A stretch of 64,000 bases of DNA from the NCBI GenBank assembly GCA_036897445.1, contig JAYMTL010000007.1, forward strand, positions 212,257-276,256, read 5' to 3'. The notes below the pieces were generated by a model that was not told the DNA's origin, ran no database searches, and was given only the letters and a program-made list of their open reading frames with translations. Shown in pieces: positions 40,800 through 53,221 of this stretch (position 1 is the stretch's first letter; each line of letters begins with the position of its first letter). The position numbers and the translations under genes were made by a program. This stretch comes from Pelargonium tetragonum (Eukaryota; Streptophyta; Magnoliopsida; Geraniales; Geraniaceae).

Positions 40800-41270
40800 A
40801 CTTAGTTGTTATTGACATGGAGCATAGAAAACTTAGTAGGTTTATTATACGTTACTATATACCGACTGGAGCGTTAGCGAGTCTTGTTAGATAGTTTAAA
40901 ATTGACACACTATGAAAGAGAAAGACTTACTTTGCTTTTTGAGCCTTCTTATGAATTAGAATTATCTGCATACCTTTCTTGAGAGTTAGTAGATTCCGTA
41001 GCTTGTATCATAGCTATCTTACCTAACCTCTTAAAAGCCTTAACAGCTAGCCCTATTGTATTCCTGTTGCCTGTACTACCTTTTTGTAGCTTATGTATTC
41101 CTTTTTCTTAGAGAGTGTAGGGAAAGACTTACTTATAGAAGTCAGTCCTTATTCTATTCTATAGTTATTGTTATTAGTATTCCTTAGAGTTAGGTATAGT
41201 AGGTTTTTCTTAAAAGTACTGTTAAATAGGATTTCTCTATAAAATAGAATAAGGTCGGTTTAGGTTTCCT
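40800..41270 (+). repeat. Dispersed repeat family A, copy 2 (partial)
   Basis: CCGACTGGAGCGTTAGCGAG at 40862-40881 is the clearest instance of the family A signature. The same core, CGTTAGCGAG, recurs at 62824-62833. T/C-rich text follows, as it does in the copies near 53.2 and 62.2 kb. The signature, with its tandem AGCG steps, is GC-rich for this window. No coding potential is visible. Confidence 0.45.
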
Positions 41271-41875
41271 AATACTAATATATAAACTTGCTAAACAAAT
41301 AATACAAATATTAACCATGAAAGTCAGGAGAACCGTCAAGATAATATTTACTCTTTCAAAAGACTCCTATAAATAAAAGGGAATTTAACCTAAACTAAAT
41401 AAGGAGCTTACTTCACTAAGAACGCTGATAAAAGGTTAACTAAAAAGTATAAATCATCAGATTGCAAGTTTACGAATTAAAATTCAAGTGACGCATTTTA
41501 CAAAAAGATACAGCTCGAAAATACAAATTACTAAACAAATCCAACTTAGAATTGCTAACCAATTACCTATTTAAAATTCCTATAATCTCCAGTCATTTAA
41601 AGCAACCTGTTTACTCTGGACAATTAACTCGAGCAAATAAACTCCATTTTAACTAGTAATAAAGCTTAACTAAGTAGGAAATCCGTTTATTTATTACTAG
41701 TAGCTAACACTTTAGTTTTTCTATTCTACTTTCCTCTGAAGCCCCTAGTTAAGCAAGATAGAGAAAGAACTGAGAACTTTCCTAACTTCTCGTATCTTGG
41801 TTTTCTCTAGTAATTCCTTATATTTGTACTAGACTTCGTTAGTCAGTTCTCTATTTAGTTGTTATAGTTAAAGTA
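41271..41875. other. AT-rich segment upstream of the cox3 relic
   Basis: I looked here for the N-terminal two thirds of cox3 on the same strand. A possible trace (LLSS near 41730) is too short to trust. If the rest of the gene was ever here, it is no longer readable by eye. Confidence 0.35.
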
Positions 41876-42062
41876 TGGGCTCACGGGTTTCTTGTGATTT
41901 TGGGGTACTCCGTTTTTGCGAGTTTGTGGTCTTAACAATATTTGGGTTATTTTACAAGCGGAGCGCCTTGTAGATTTCGAAGTCTCTACCCGGTATTGGC
42001 ACTTCGTTGATGTAGTTTGGTTATTCGCCCTTGTGTCTTTATTGGCGGGGGTTCCCTAGGAT
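41876..42062 (+). pseudogene. cox3: cox3 C-terminal fragment with frameshifts
   Basis: This encodes the last two membrane helices of cytochrome c oxidase subunit III, a core subunit of mitochondrial complex IV. YWHFVDVVWLF at 41994-42026 is the near-universal cox3 motif; chance is not a reasonable explanation. Upstream, HGF-LVILG (41882-41905) and, one base out of register, TPFLRVC (from 41907) match the preceding helix. Skipping the T at 41906 gives exactly the family's usual 29 residues between the helix start and YWHF. A second shift lies between 42026 and 42042, after which YWRG matches the family's terminal YWWG. The remainder of the roughly 260-residue protein is not found. Residues outside the motifs are diverged. 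It is either a nuclear copy of mitochondrial DNA or a cryptic, recoded organelle gene. Confidence 0.85.
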
Positions 42063-44793
42063 AAGAAGTGATTGCCCCTATCCTAATAGCTTCTTTTTTT
42101 ATAGGGAAGAACAAAGCCGGGATCGAGATATTTCTTTTTGGGGTTCTTTTATATCTTGGTGGAGTAGAATTTTCTTATTTATACTAGGCCAATTAGCTCA
42201 AATTCTTTCAGAAACCTCTTAGTTATAATTACGCTCGTTATGATAGTTACATTCCTTAAGCAGCTTAGTTCCTCTTTCCTTGTATTTGTTGATCTTTTGT
42301 ATACGTCTTACGTCGGGTAAGCCGGTGAGGTGATGAAGACTATGCTTGTCAATAAAAAGGAGCCTTTACTCTTTAACGGATACTTAAACAAGAATAGGAC
42401 GAAAGACAAATTTCAGATATATAGAAACTCCTCAATATATAGGTATCACAAACTCTTACCTTACCTTGCAGTACAACAGCAAAGACAAGAAAGTCTTATA
42501 TACACTCGTACAAAAAAACAAGGGCGTAAATTTTTTTTTATAAGAGTAGTGTTGTTAAATTAACAAGGAATTCTTTACAAATTTATAAAAAGAAACCACC
42601 TAAAACGGAAGAATTGAAATATCTTTTTCTACTTGCTGAAATCCTAATCCCAAACTCTCACATAGAAAACTCAGGATACAGAATTACTATTTCCTGATTT
42701 GAAAAGAGCTTACTTTAGAATGGGCAGGCAATTTACAAAATCTAAATTACAAACTTCCTCAGATCCCTGAAATCGAGGAGAGCTACTCCTAGAATTTCTT
42801 GTTTTAAACTTTGTTTCCCAAAATATCTAACTTATAAATTCCAATAAGCAGACTAAATAAAAATATATATAACCCGAGTAAAGGGTACCTCTAACAAGGC
42901 TCTATATTTAAGATTTCCCAAATTTCCTAACTTGATAAATAGATACGAAAACGGGGCTGGAATAAAAGGATACACAAACTCTTAGAAATAAACTATAGGA
43001 GTTTTCCTGATTCAGTAGAACTCTTAATATACCACATTTGGGATAAAAGGAAAATGAGAATCGCTTAAATAAAGAAATGCTTTAATCTATCTCCTCGGTA
43101 AATTTGTAAGCGTTTGAAAGAAAAGTACTGGGTTCAAGTCGTTTTCATAGTTAAAAGTTCGTATAAAAAGAAACCAAGATTTTTATTTAGTTCTGACTCG
43201 GAACTTTCCCGCGATAACTAAGGATGAAGCTCAAATTTCGAGAGGTATTAACACCGGGAGTATTGTGAACAGGGTTTGCCTAGTAGGGGAGCCCCTACAG
43301 ATTTTCAGTTCTTTCCTTGGGATACTGCGGTAAAGCTTCTAAAAAGAGTAAGAAAAAAAGAGACTCGATTCCTTGTGAGCAGTCTTTTAGTAGAAGGTTT
43401 ACGTGTAAGGGTCTATTATAGTTGACAAACCAAGAGATGGTAATATCATATTTTAAACCTATAACCAATCCAGGGTTATAGTCCTATCAACGGATAAAGG
43501 CAAAGCATTCTTAAATAAAAGAGGCCGCAGATCCGGCTTCAAATCAGTTTAACCTTCACTTAATGATATTTATGCTATCTTTCTTTCTTCTGTTACAACA
43601 AGCTACAAATTGAAAGGGAGTTCTTTATGACCTTATTAGTGCGCTTTGAAGATTACAGGGGTCCCGCATTTAATTGCTACTTTATAGCTCTCTTATACGT
43701 TTGCACTGTCTTATTTCTACCCGATTCCTGTATTCCCCAAAAAGTGATTGCACGCATACTCCTTTTGGGGAATATAGTCTTTATTTTAAACCTTTTAAAT
43801 GGTTTAATAGAAAAAACCCCGGACTGAGACCCAAACTTGCTTAATATTTTTGAAATTCTGTATTCCCTAATTTACATATTTGATTAATATAGGATACCTT
43901 CCAGAATAAGAGGTTATTTCCAAGTTTACTTTAGTCCAGGAATGGGGAACATATGACAAATAAGTTAGTCTTATTATTTACCCTTTATAAAACTATCTGT
44001 ATAGCTGGGGCAGCTAAGAGAGTAACTCGACGAAGTGGGACTCCTTGCTTTTGGCTCACGGGCTTTTTACCCGTCATATTTTAGTTTTCAGCTTCATTCA
44101 CCGAGTTCTATCTTGTACTAAAGTACTCCTTCGCCCGGCAAGGGGAAGGGATCTGTTATATTTTCTCAAGAATTTAGATCTTCTTTCTCTCTCTATAAAT
44201 CGGGTATTCATATTTACTGAGTTACATACGGGGCGCTCAGGGGGATAATGAATACTTGTAGAAGTACGGCTTAGCGAGCTCCCTTGAAGGGGTTTTTATT
44301 CTGCAAGTTCGTCAAAGTTATCCGTTACTCTCTATATACACAGTAGGCCTAAAATTAAGTTTTAATTGTACAGTACAGGGTATCAAGAAGCGGAAGTGCT
44401 AGCATATCTAAGTGAGGTGTGTTTCAGTAGAATATTAGAGTATACAGAGAAGAATTTCTTATGTCATAAAAGAGTTCTTGGAAGAAAGATTCTACAAAAA
44501 AGTTTAATAAATCTCAACATCGAAGTCTCTCTTCATTATTAATGAAGCTTGATTGATTCTAATCCCTTCAATGCTAGGAGGCTCCTTTTAGTGTTTTATT
44601 ACATATGACTTTGACAGGAATTCCCTAGATTCAAATACCAAAAGTAAGAAAAAAGTAGACGCTTTACTTAAAGTCCCTAGTGAACTTCTTTTTCAAGTTT
44701 TTTTAATATGTATTAAACTTTCGCATAGATATTCTTATAGACTTTTTAAGTATTAGCTTTTAAATCTTGTGTCCGAGAAACAAAAAAGACAAG
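42063..44793. other. AT-rich block without recognisable genes
   Basis: The frame that reads YWRG stays open to 42222 but no longer resembles cox3. An overlapping frame around 42120-42190 (IEIFLFGVLLYLGG) looks like a membrane segment but is too short to name. A 77-codon basic frame (42330-42563) and frames at 43627-43827 and 44045-44248 are not assignable. T-arm-like GGGTTCAAGTC lies near 43130. Confidence 0.45.
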
Positions 44794-44810
44794 AGGTAAT
44801 GTAATTACTA
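44794..44810 (+). repeat. Repeat family B arm, single copy
   Basis: AGGTAATGTAATTACTA matches the arms of the inverted repeat at 46755-46821. Only one arm is seen here. Confidence 0.5.
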
Positions 44811-46754
44811 ACAGGAAATAGAAAATAGCTATAACATAACGCGGAACCCCGGAAAACTCTTTACTTTTAGTGACCTATGAAGCAGGATCCTAAGACTTTT
44901 CTCTTGTGTACTTACCCCGAGATTTTGAGAGCTCTTATTCTGGGGACACCGGAAACCTTTAGAAAAGCAGAGGTATTCTAAATAAGCTTAGGAATTTTAA
45001 ATAAGATAGCCAAGATTGGATAGGGAATCCGGGCTTTTGATAAATTGTCTCTCGATCGAGGGAATCCCGGTAATTGTAAAAAGAATTTTGTCTAAAGCTG
45101 TTTCTACGTATCTCCCCTCAATTCTCCTGGGCATATTTCCCCACTCTTTTTTGAATAGCATAAAACATAAAGCTCACAGAGAATTTTTTTTAACTGACGG
45201 AGTCAGTCTACCTATGCGCCGTGTTCCTTAGAACTAGACAAAGGAATTTCTATTCTATTAAGGAACTCCTTTGAAGCCCAAGACAAATATAAGGATCCCT
45301 TTATTATACAAGCATACTATCCTACATATACGCATTCCCCTATATCCGCAGCTTGGCAAACCCAAGGGCCTCCGAATTCTAAAAATTCCAGTAGTGGACT
45401 CCGTACACTTTCTAATTTCTTTTAAGGAAAATCTTTTTTTGAATAAAAAACTTCTTATAGTCTAACCCTTTAAATAGTCGTGCCGCTCACAAGGAATTTT
45501 TAGGAGTGCTCTAGGTAGAACTAGAATAGCCAAAGAACTGACTCTAGACTTTAAACGATTTTATAACCTGGAATCTCTTACAAGAATTTACTATGAGAGG
45601 GACTTCAAAAACAAAGGACGTGATATTCTGTAAACCCTATCCGTAGGACATAATATTAAGGGAGAAAATCTTTTATTCTAGGCAACCTCTCTACCATAAG
45701 TCGTAAAACAAAAGCTCAAAAAATAGACTGAAAAAGACCCTCTGAAAATAGACAAAGAGTTTTGTACATGTAATACAAGTAACCCACAATTACGGATCGG
45801 GAGAGCGCTTTAAAGTCCCCCTATACTTAAAAGTAAAGAGTAACCGAAGACTCTGCTAGTTTTATTCTATAACGAGTTATCTCTTCTTAAGTTTCCGGAT
45901 TACATTAATGAACTCCACTTAGCTAGCTTAGGAAAGCTTAGCTGATATATTATAAACTCCCTAACATGTATATTTGGTCAAAACAAAAAGGGGGATATAG
46001 TTAAAGTCATTAAACTATTAAAAAAGTCGTATGCGCGGTAATATAAAAGCTTCTCCCGACCACCTTTTTACGGATTTCTTTTGAACCTTTTAAAAATCCC
46101 GAGACTCTACCTTTCATTTTAAAATCATCCTTTTCTTATTTCTATGAACGGTGCGCCATTAGAAATCGATTTCCTTTTAGTAGGATTTAAGTAGTAAAAA
46201 ACTCGGTTTTGTCCTATAACTATAGTAGGAACTCAAGTTTTTCTCTGAATCGTATGTACACAAAGAGTCCAAACGCTCATCAATTTAGTTTTTTTAACAC
46301 CTCTTTTTGTAAGAAAGGACACCTATTTACCTTAATAATTAAGATGGAAACTGAGTCAAATAAGGTAGTACAGAATATCTAGTATCTAATCTGCTTAAGT
46401 TTTAGTGTTCCTTAATAAGTATCTCCTAGTACTAGTAAGAGTCTCAATAATATTAATAGTAGTCTTAGTTTGTTCCTAATGTACTCTTACAAGTGTAGTA
46501 AATTAATGTAGGGGAGCCCTTAAAAAGAAGCTTTGATCCAGAAATAGTATAAATTAGCCTTAGGTTTGTTTCCCAGTAAAGGCTCTTGTTGCTTCTTAGT
46601 CAGGGAGCTCATATGACATATTACCCTGTAACTAAACTAAAATACATAAAAGTGAAAATATATTGATATAACTTTTTAAATAAAATATGTACTTGAGAAT
46701 TTTAATACTGGGGAAGCTTTCTAATATCGATAAAGTATTTAATAAAATAGAGTG

Positions 46755-46821
46755 AGGTAATGTAATTAAATTACTAGTAATCTTAGAAATTCTTTAATTA
46801 CCACTAGTAATTACATTACCT
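46755..46821. repeat. Repeat family B inverted repeat (MITE-like)
   Basis: The two ends are complementary. Both read AGGTAATGTAATTA inward for 14 bases, then continue to ACTAGT after a four-base offset in the left arm. The short centre makes the whole a 67-base hairpin. The arm sequence recurs singly at 44794-44810, 56155-56168 and 62095-62108, which suggests termini of a small non-autonomous element or a long-terminal-repeat end. It carries no coding sequence. Confidence 0.6.
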
Positions 46822-47331
46822 GTTCATTTAAGAAAGTTAAGTAGTTAGGAAGAAACCTTAATAGAAGTCTAGCCTTCTTTGTTAAAGCAAAACTTGGTAG
46901 CTAAACTATAGTAAGAATATTAGCTTCGCTTGACTTCCTTATTAACTATGTATTAAATAGAATTCCTAGAGTTTGAGTAATTTAAATAAGCTAATTGCAA
47001 AGGCTAAAACTTGTCTTTACTTCTATTACTACTTTGATTTACTTAAGGAAAAAATTCTATTAAGGAAAGGTAGACTCGTTTTGACTCTTAAGAAGGGAAT
47101 ACCAATACTTAAGACTACTCTCAAATTGAAAAGAACGAATTCCCAAGTCATAAATTAGCTAAAACTAAAATGTGTAAGGGAAAGAAATAAGAGCTGTTGT
47201 TTAGTTTCTAATTGGGGATGAATACGGTACAAATAAAATGAATGGGTATGATATGGGTTTAGCAATTTACTTAGGGGGAGTAGCTGTAGTTTTTGGTCAA
47301 TGTAGTATGCTCTTAGCGGAAGCTCTAAGCT

Positions 47332-47403
47332 TGAGTATAGAGAACTTGAACCTTTGCATCACGATTATCTGAACCCGTGCTCTAACAACTGAGCTATGAA
47401 ACG
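47332..47403 (-). pseudogene. tRNA-Ile-like relic (GAT)
   Basis: Read on the minus strand over 72 bases, this has AGCTCAGTTGTTAGAGC, an intact D-arm, then GATAATCGTG, which fits the 3' side of an anticodon arm with anticodon GAT (isoleucine). It then has GGTTCAAGT as T-loop, and it ends TATACTCA, an acceptor strand plus discriminator base. The 5' acceptor strand (expected GAGTATA, found a sequence ending TTTCAT) and the 5' side of the anticodon stem do not pair, so the gene is damaged. The form is that of a mitochondrial or bacterial-type tRNA, not a nuclear one. Confidence 0.5.
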
Positions 47404-48589
47404 AAAACCATACGACTAGACTATACAGGAAAAACTACTTAAACTAGACAAGAAATATATGGAAACCTTTATGTTTTCCTTTCTAATTCTTGCTTTTTTA
47501 CTTTCCTTTTCTATTTCAGTACTATTACTCGGCAAACAGGGGTACTCTACAGGTAAAAACAGGAATTCCAAGAGCGTTTCCTGTAAATAAGATTACAATC
47601 TTAAAAAAAGAAATGCTTAATTACTAACATATGCAAGAAAAGGTATATCTGATATGCTTATCAAGACAAGAAAATGAGCCAAGCATGAAAGATTTGGTGT
47701 ATTCGCTTTACTAATATAATATAAAATGAAAGAAATTCATCTAGCTTAGAATATCTACCCGAATCGGGACCCTTATTGAACAAAGGAGACTCATGACTTT
47801 CTGAATACTCTTTAATATGTAAAAACTCTTAACTATCCAACAAGAGTAAGAGAAACTGAAACAAAGAAAGATTCCTTTCTCTTATTTCAGGAAAATGCAA
47901 AGCCTTTACTGTATTATATAGGTAAGTTACTTTAAGGAAACCTGCCAATAACAATGAGATACTCGTAACTAGTAGCTGGTAAAGACATTTAAATCCTTCT
48001 GAGTATAGAAAATACAAATTTCTATTTTTGTAAACTAATGAAATTCTTTTTACTGGGTAAAGTAGAAGGTCTCGAGCGCCTTCTGTAAGGGTTCTTACTA
48101 ACCTAATTTATCTCACAACGAAGAGTATGGTGAGTTTAGAAGCATAAGCAAGGGTATTTAATCCAGTATTCATTCAACCTTAATCCCTTCTCATTTTTTT
48201 TCTATCTTTCTTTCTGCTAACATTCAATTACAAACGAAAAAGACCCGTACCAATCCAGTAACTTATACAAGATTTCCAAGATAAAAAAATTCTTTATTTA
48301 TAGGACGCGAGCTCTTATGCATATGCAGATGAAAACTTGTCCTAAATAAAGCCCCTTACTTCTGCTAGTTAAATGAATAGAATCCTAAATATCTAAAGAA
48401 GAAAACAAGAGCCGTATCAAGTAAAAAATCAGGTTTCCTGTTAACTACTCTACAAATTGATGAGGAACTTTAGTCAGTCATATTAAGCACTTCCCCCTTA
48501 CCTTAAAAGGACTCTTTGAAAGGAAATTCTCCTGTATAAGAGAAAAGTTCTAATACAGAAAAGTAAACCAATCTAAACCAATACCTAGT

Positions 48590-48647
48590 ATAAGTAAGAG
48601 GATTCGAACCCTGGAATTCCGATTATGTTACGGCTTGATTTACTAAG
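48590..48647 (-). pseudogene. Shortened tRNA-Met-like relic (CAT)
   Basis: On the minus strand the order is an acceptor-like CTTAGTA, an arm CCGTAACATAATCGG whose loop holds CAT, a T-arm core GGGTTCGAATCC, and an acceptor 3' strand TACTTAT. Five of seven acceptor positions pair. The arm differs from the common elongator tRNA-Met arm CCGATTCATAATCGG at only three positions. At 58 bases it is too short: the D-arm is reduced or lost. It is either a decayed copy or a D-armless tRNA; I favour decay. Confidence 0.4.
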
Positions 48648-51600
48648 AGAAACCGTGAAAGTAAGGTTTGTACCTTTTAGAAGAGAGCTCAATTACTTAA
48701 CTTACACTAAAAAATCTCTATTCTATATACGTGATTTGGAACCTTCTTTTTCTTATTTATTTTCAAAATTTGTTCGGTAAGGTCCCTGCTTTTTTAGAAC
48801 CAATTTCCTTATTACATATTACAAATAAACCTAAAAGTAATGCTTATTCGAGATTCCCGAAACGATTAGGAAAAGGCCCTGATAAAAGTATATTATTTAT
48901 ACTATATTCTAACATATCCTCAGAAAGATTAATTCAGGACTAAATCTTAGCTCCCTTTAAGGAAAAATTATAAGGAAATACTGCATCTAGACTAACTAGA
49001 TTGATGCGAGATCCTAAAATTGCAAGCATAGGCGATTCTCTTAGCTAGCTACTTCATTTTATTTCAGAGACAGGGTTGCACTGGGGTTTAAAGCGCACGG
49101 ACGGGTCATAAGAATCTCATCTCAGTTGTATAAAGCATTACCTTAGTAAATCTCAAGAGTACGGGTATTATTTAAGAAATAGAACAGGAAAGACCTAGTT
49201 TAGAACTACAGGCATCCATAAAAAGTCTTAGGGCTCGCAGATAGTTTGCTATTAATATTAAGAAAATGACCTCTTTAAGTAAATCAACTTTGTTTCCTTT
49301 ACCTCATTATCGGGGGATCCTCCTTAAAGTGTACCTTAAGTTATTAAACTTAAGATTCTGCTATACATATCGAAAAGTCAGTCCTATTTAAATGCTTAAG
49401 TCTTTCTTTCAGAAAGAATCCCTGAATATATAAAACTCTTCTACCTGCGCTGTGTTACTTAGAAATGCTAACTTTGAAACCGCATTTGTTGTAAAGTTTG
49501 GGGCGCACAAATTTACTATACCTGCTTTGCCATTGCCTAACATTGAAAGTAAGAACAAATCTCGATCGGGAAATTCAAAGAGTAAGGGTTCAAGGCATTT
49601 AGGGGGCTGCACCTATTTTCTTTATCCTAAAACTCTAAGCTAAGGGAAGTTCTTTTCTAGCCCTAGTAATAAAGGATTCTTCTTTATCTGATTCTAACAA
49701 GGGAATTATTCACTTGAGTCTTTTTGTGGAAATGCAGAAAGGAATCGCTAATATTATGATACCGAATTGATTAATACGCTTTTAAGTCCTTATACTCTTA
49801 TGAAATGAAAACACAGCTGAAATTGACTTTGAGACCCGGCAGAGAGACTTCTGATTATATGATTACACTAAAAAACGAGTGTCTCCCTCTGCCCAAGATA
49901 AAGTCTTTTATAAAGCTTTAGTTATACCTTAAGAAACAGGTTTTGGAGTCTTAAGCTCTGACGTGATGAGCTTAAACAAGCGGTAGTAGCAGTTTCAGGC
50001 CGAACCCTATACACCGATATATAAGACTGACGCCTTACCTCTGTTTTTATTTTACTTCAAATACTTTTTTGAAAGGAGAGTCCATTTATTGTATTAAAAG
50101 GAAATCAAGCTTCTGCCATTTTATATCCAGAAACTTTTTTGTTCGCACGGAAAATCGCTAGGAAACTTGAAGTATAGCAAATAGAAAAAGACTCCCTTTA
50201 TTCCAGTAGGATATCCCAAAGTAGAAGAAAGCTTTTCTCTAAATAGAGAAATTCTAAAACGGAACTCCTCCTCGTGGCATTTACGCTTGTTATTTTAACT
50301 AAACTTGAGTTATTTATAACATTTTTTACGAATGAAAATAATACTGAGGCGGCCTTTCCGGCTATATGGGACCTTTAGTTAAATAGGTATGAAAAGAATG
50401 GAAGTAACTAAATAGAGCTCGAATTACTACAGTTGAAGATTTAGGGTAGGGATATACAATCCTTTAATGTCTGATTTAATTGACTTCCTGAGAAGTTCTT
50501 TTCACGAGTACTTACATAATATAGAGGAAAGTTATATAACCTATAAAGAGAGTCAAATTCCAGATAAAAAAGAATAGTATAAGAACCCGATAATTTTAGC
50601 CAAGGTGGAAGCCCGAAAGGGAAGTGTAGAGTTTTAAAATACGGGAAATTCTGATTTTAATATTATTATATTGGTAAAGTGCCACGCTTGTTCTGCATCT
50701 TAAATTGGACAACCCTTTATGTTGATAAGAAATTGAAGGGTTTTCTTATATATTTATAATGAAAGCTTGCTTACTAACCTAGATATTGAAAGAAGAATGT
50801 TGCGAAAAGGGTTCACACACTTGATCTAAATCCTCAGTTATAATTGTAGAAAGGTATGGAATAATTGACTCAATTTTGAGTAGTTATACTATATATAAGG
50901 AAAGCAATGAAACAAAAAACTTCTATTTAAATGGTAGTTATGGACTCGCTCTTATTTCCGCAATATAGTAGAAAGAGCTCGTGGTCAAATCCATTTAAAG
51001 GAATTTTCCAAACTGAAGTGTCCCTATTACTTATTCATTTTTGGGATGTATAAGCCGTTCCTAGAATAGAAGGAATACATTAATTACAGATACAGAAGAC
51101 GACCAGACTTCTATGGATTCCTTTCTTTCTTATCTTGACTGGATTTTTATAACTCCAGGCAAAGGTTGAAGCTTTAACTCGTCAGAAGGAAATCCAATTG
51201 TTAATGCTTTTGTATGCTCCAAGGCATCCCGTTTCAACTAAAGTCTTATAGTAAGAAGTAAGTCTACGCATCTACTTTCTAGATTTACCTGTTAATTCTA
51301 GCTTGCTTTTCTAAAAGAACAAGGAAACCCCCCTTTTGCTTTTGACAATGATATCGTATACCTTAACTCGCATCAATTGAGTACAGTGTCTAAAAAAAGA
51401 AAGGTAATGCTTAATTACATTTACTTGCAGTTTATAAGTCTTGGAAAAGTTCTAAATTCTAAATCAAGGGATTTCCTCTTTGTACTCTATATATAGATTT
51501 TGCGAACCTACACTATTTGTCAGATACATTTCTCGCATATTTGAGAATTTCTAGAGGTTCACTTGTTGATATCTAGTTTAATGTACAAGACAGAGAATAA

Positions 51601-51849
51601 AAATGGACACAATTTATCAGCTATAAAGCTTTTTTAAACTCTAGCCACCCCTTTGGATACCAATGTTCAAGATTCTGAAATAATATAGACAAAGCTTATC
51701 CAAACTAATGAATATTATAAAAGCAGAATCTGAGGCCTTGTGAGAAACTGCTAAAGCATTAGTTTTTTATACTGTGAGCTGAATGAAAGACTAGGAATTG
51801 TTGGGAACTTTTACTAGAAAAATCGGGATGTTAGCTCTGAGACTATATA
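48648..51849. other. AT-rich block without recognisable genes
   Basis: A 70-codon plus frame (48731-48943) and two overlapping frames on opposite strands at 49409-49643 are the longest readings. The last pair shows a somewhat coding-like text on both strands, as symmetrical codon patterns do, and neither is recognised. Confidence 0.45.
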
Positions 51850-52136
51850 CTCCTATTCTGTACCATAACTTGTCTCTTGATACCTAGACCTGAATTCTGT
51901 ATCCTATGCCTACTAACTAGACCTACTCTCTTAGCTGTCTTATTCAGGATTATCTTGAGATCTTTGTTCTTACCCCTCCTGTTGTAAGACCTATAATCTT
52001 AGTCTTAATAGTCAAAAGACTCCTTAGTTTTAGTAGCTTTCTCTATCCTACTCTTCTGAGCTAAACCTGCTTTCTTAGGAGCTACACTCTTATGGGTTCT
52101 ACCTTTTACAATTCCTTGACCCTTTACTGACTTATG
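51850..52136 (-). pseudogene. Basic reading frame interrupted only by TAA/TAG
   Basis: On the minus strand one register reads for about 95 codons as a lysine/arginine-rich text (for example VKGRTHKSVAPKKAGLAQK, then NRRGKNKDLKIILNKTAKR). It is interrupted by two TAA near 52005 and a TAG near the end, positions where glutamine codons changed by RIP would fit. The strand is purine-rich. A nucleic-acid-binding domain of a retroelement or transposase is conceivable from the charge alone; there is no motif to prove it. Confidence 0.35.
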
Positions 52137-53221
52137 CTTAAAATGGGCATTGAACTCTGAGAGCACATTAATTAAGAGGTACCCAAACTTGCGTTTTTGG
52201 AAAGAAGATATATATGACTTCCTCAGGGCCTTACAATCTTACAAGCGAAAAGTCAAAGTTTAAACTGAACTAACCTATAAAAACTCGCTATTCCTACTAG
52301 AATTCCTTTAGCCGGCTCCCTAGAAAAGCAGAGAGTATAATAAATTAACTAACACCTAGTGGGTAACATAATACCTAAATGATAAGTACCTCACAAGAAA
52401 TGACGAAAGCCTTTATATACTAAGAAATGAATATTTCTTTGTAACACAACTATGGGTTCCCTTACCGGTGTAAGATTCGTGTATATGAAGTAATCCAGAG
52501 TTTTTATAAAGCCTCCTCGCTCGAGTGAAATTGTGCAGTTTCTCGATTGGAAGTGTATAGGGGAAACAGAAATTGACCGCTCAAAGTTAGACCACCGTAA
52601 AATTCATAAGCCTGGAAAGAGACTATGTTTTGTTAATAGAGCAGCTTCCCCCCCTTTCAAGTAGGATCACCCCCTACAGCAATAACAAGAAAATCTTTGC
52701 TTTTACCTATTGAAGCTATGAAAACCTATGCCCCAGAACGAGGGTTAGTAAAAAACCCGGTATTGCTTTTTGTCATGTCCCAGATAAACAGCCTTCTGGA
52801 TAGTAACATCAAGGTTCCAACCCCTTTTTCATGCCTCAAAAGCGTTACTTCCCAAGTTTCGATTTTAATAGCTTTTTGAAAGATTTTTCTAAAAAAGTGG
52901 TAAAACGGGGCTAAAGAATCCCGAATCCTTGGGTTATAAGTGACCTGTTTTCATTGGAGAAAATCCCCTTTTTCGAGCCCAAATTTAGGTTTTTATAAAT
53001 TTAGAATCTTTCTGAATTTTGTATACCGAAAAGTCTTGGCGCTTTGCAATCGCTTACGTAATTCTTTTTCTGTGCTTCTAGAAGAAAAGGTAAGGTCTTA
53101 TGTTTATTGATTGGGATGTGGAGCAGGGGGAATACTTACATGAAGAAGGGATACACACACAGGCGTAGGCGTACTTCTATTATACCAGCGAGAGGGAGGT
53201 CCAACCTAGAGAGCTCTTATT
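52137..53221. other. AT-rich block without recognisable genes
   Basis: TGCAGTTTCTC occurs at 52534-52544 and again at 61371-61381 and 62111-62121; the latter two are inside repeat debris. A 60-codon frame at 52697-52879 is not assignable. Confidence 0.45.

Noticed and set aside
44045-44248. Possible nad2-like stretch (TGFLP) on the plus strand
   Set aside because: Only five residues match and the flanks do not; too weak to call.
47211-47320. Coding-like stretch with GLAIYLGGVAVVFGQ, compared with atp9 and with the GQCS motif of cox2
   Set aside because: Helix spacing is wrong for atp9, and the residues after GQCS do not fit cox2; it stays unassigned.
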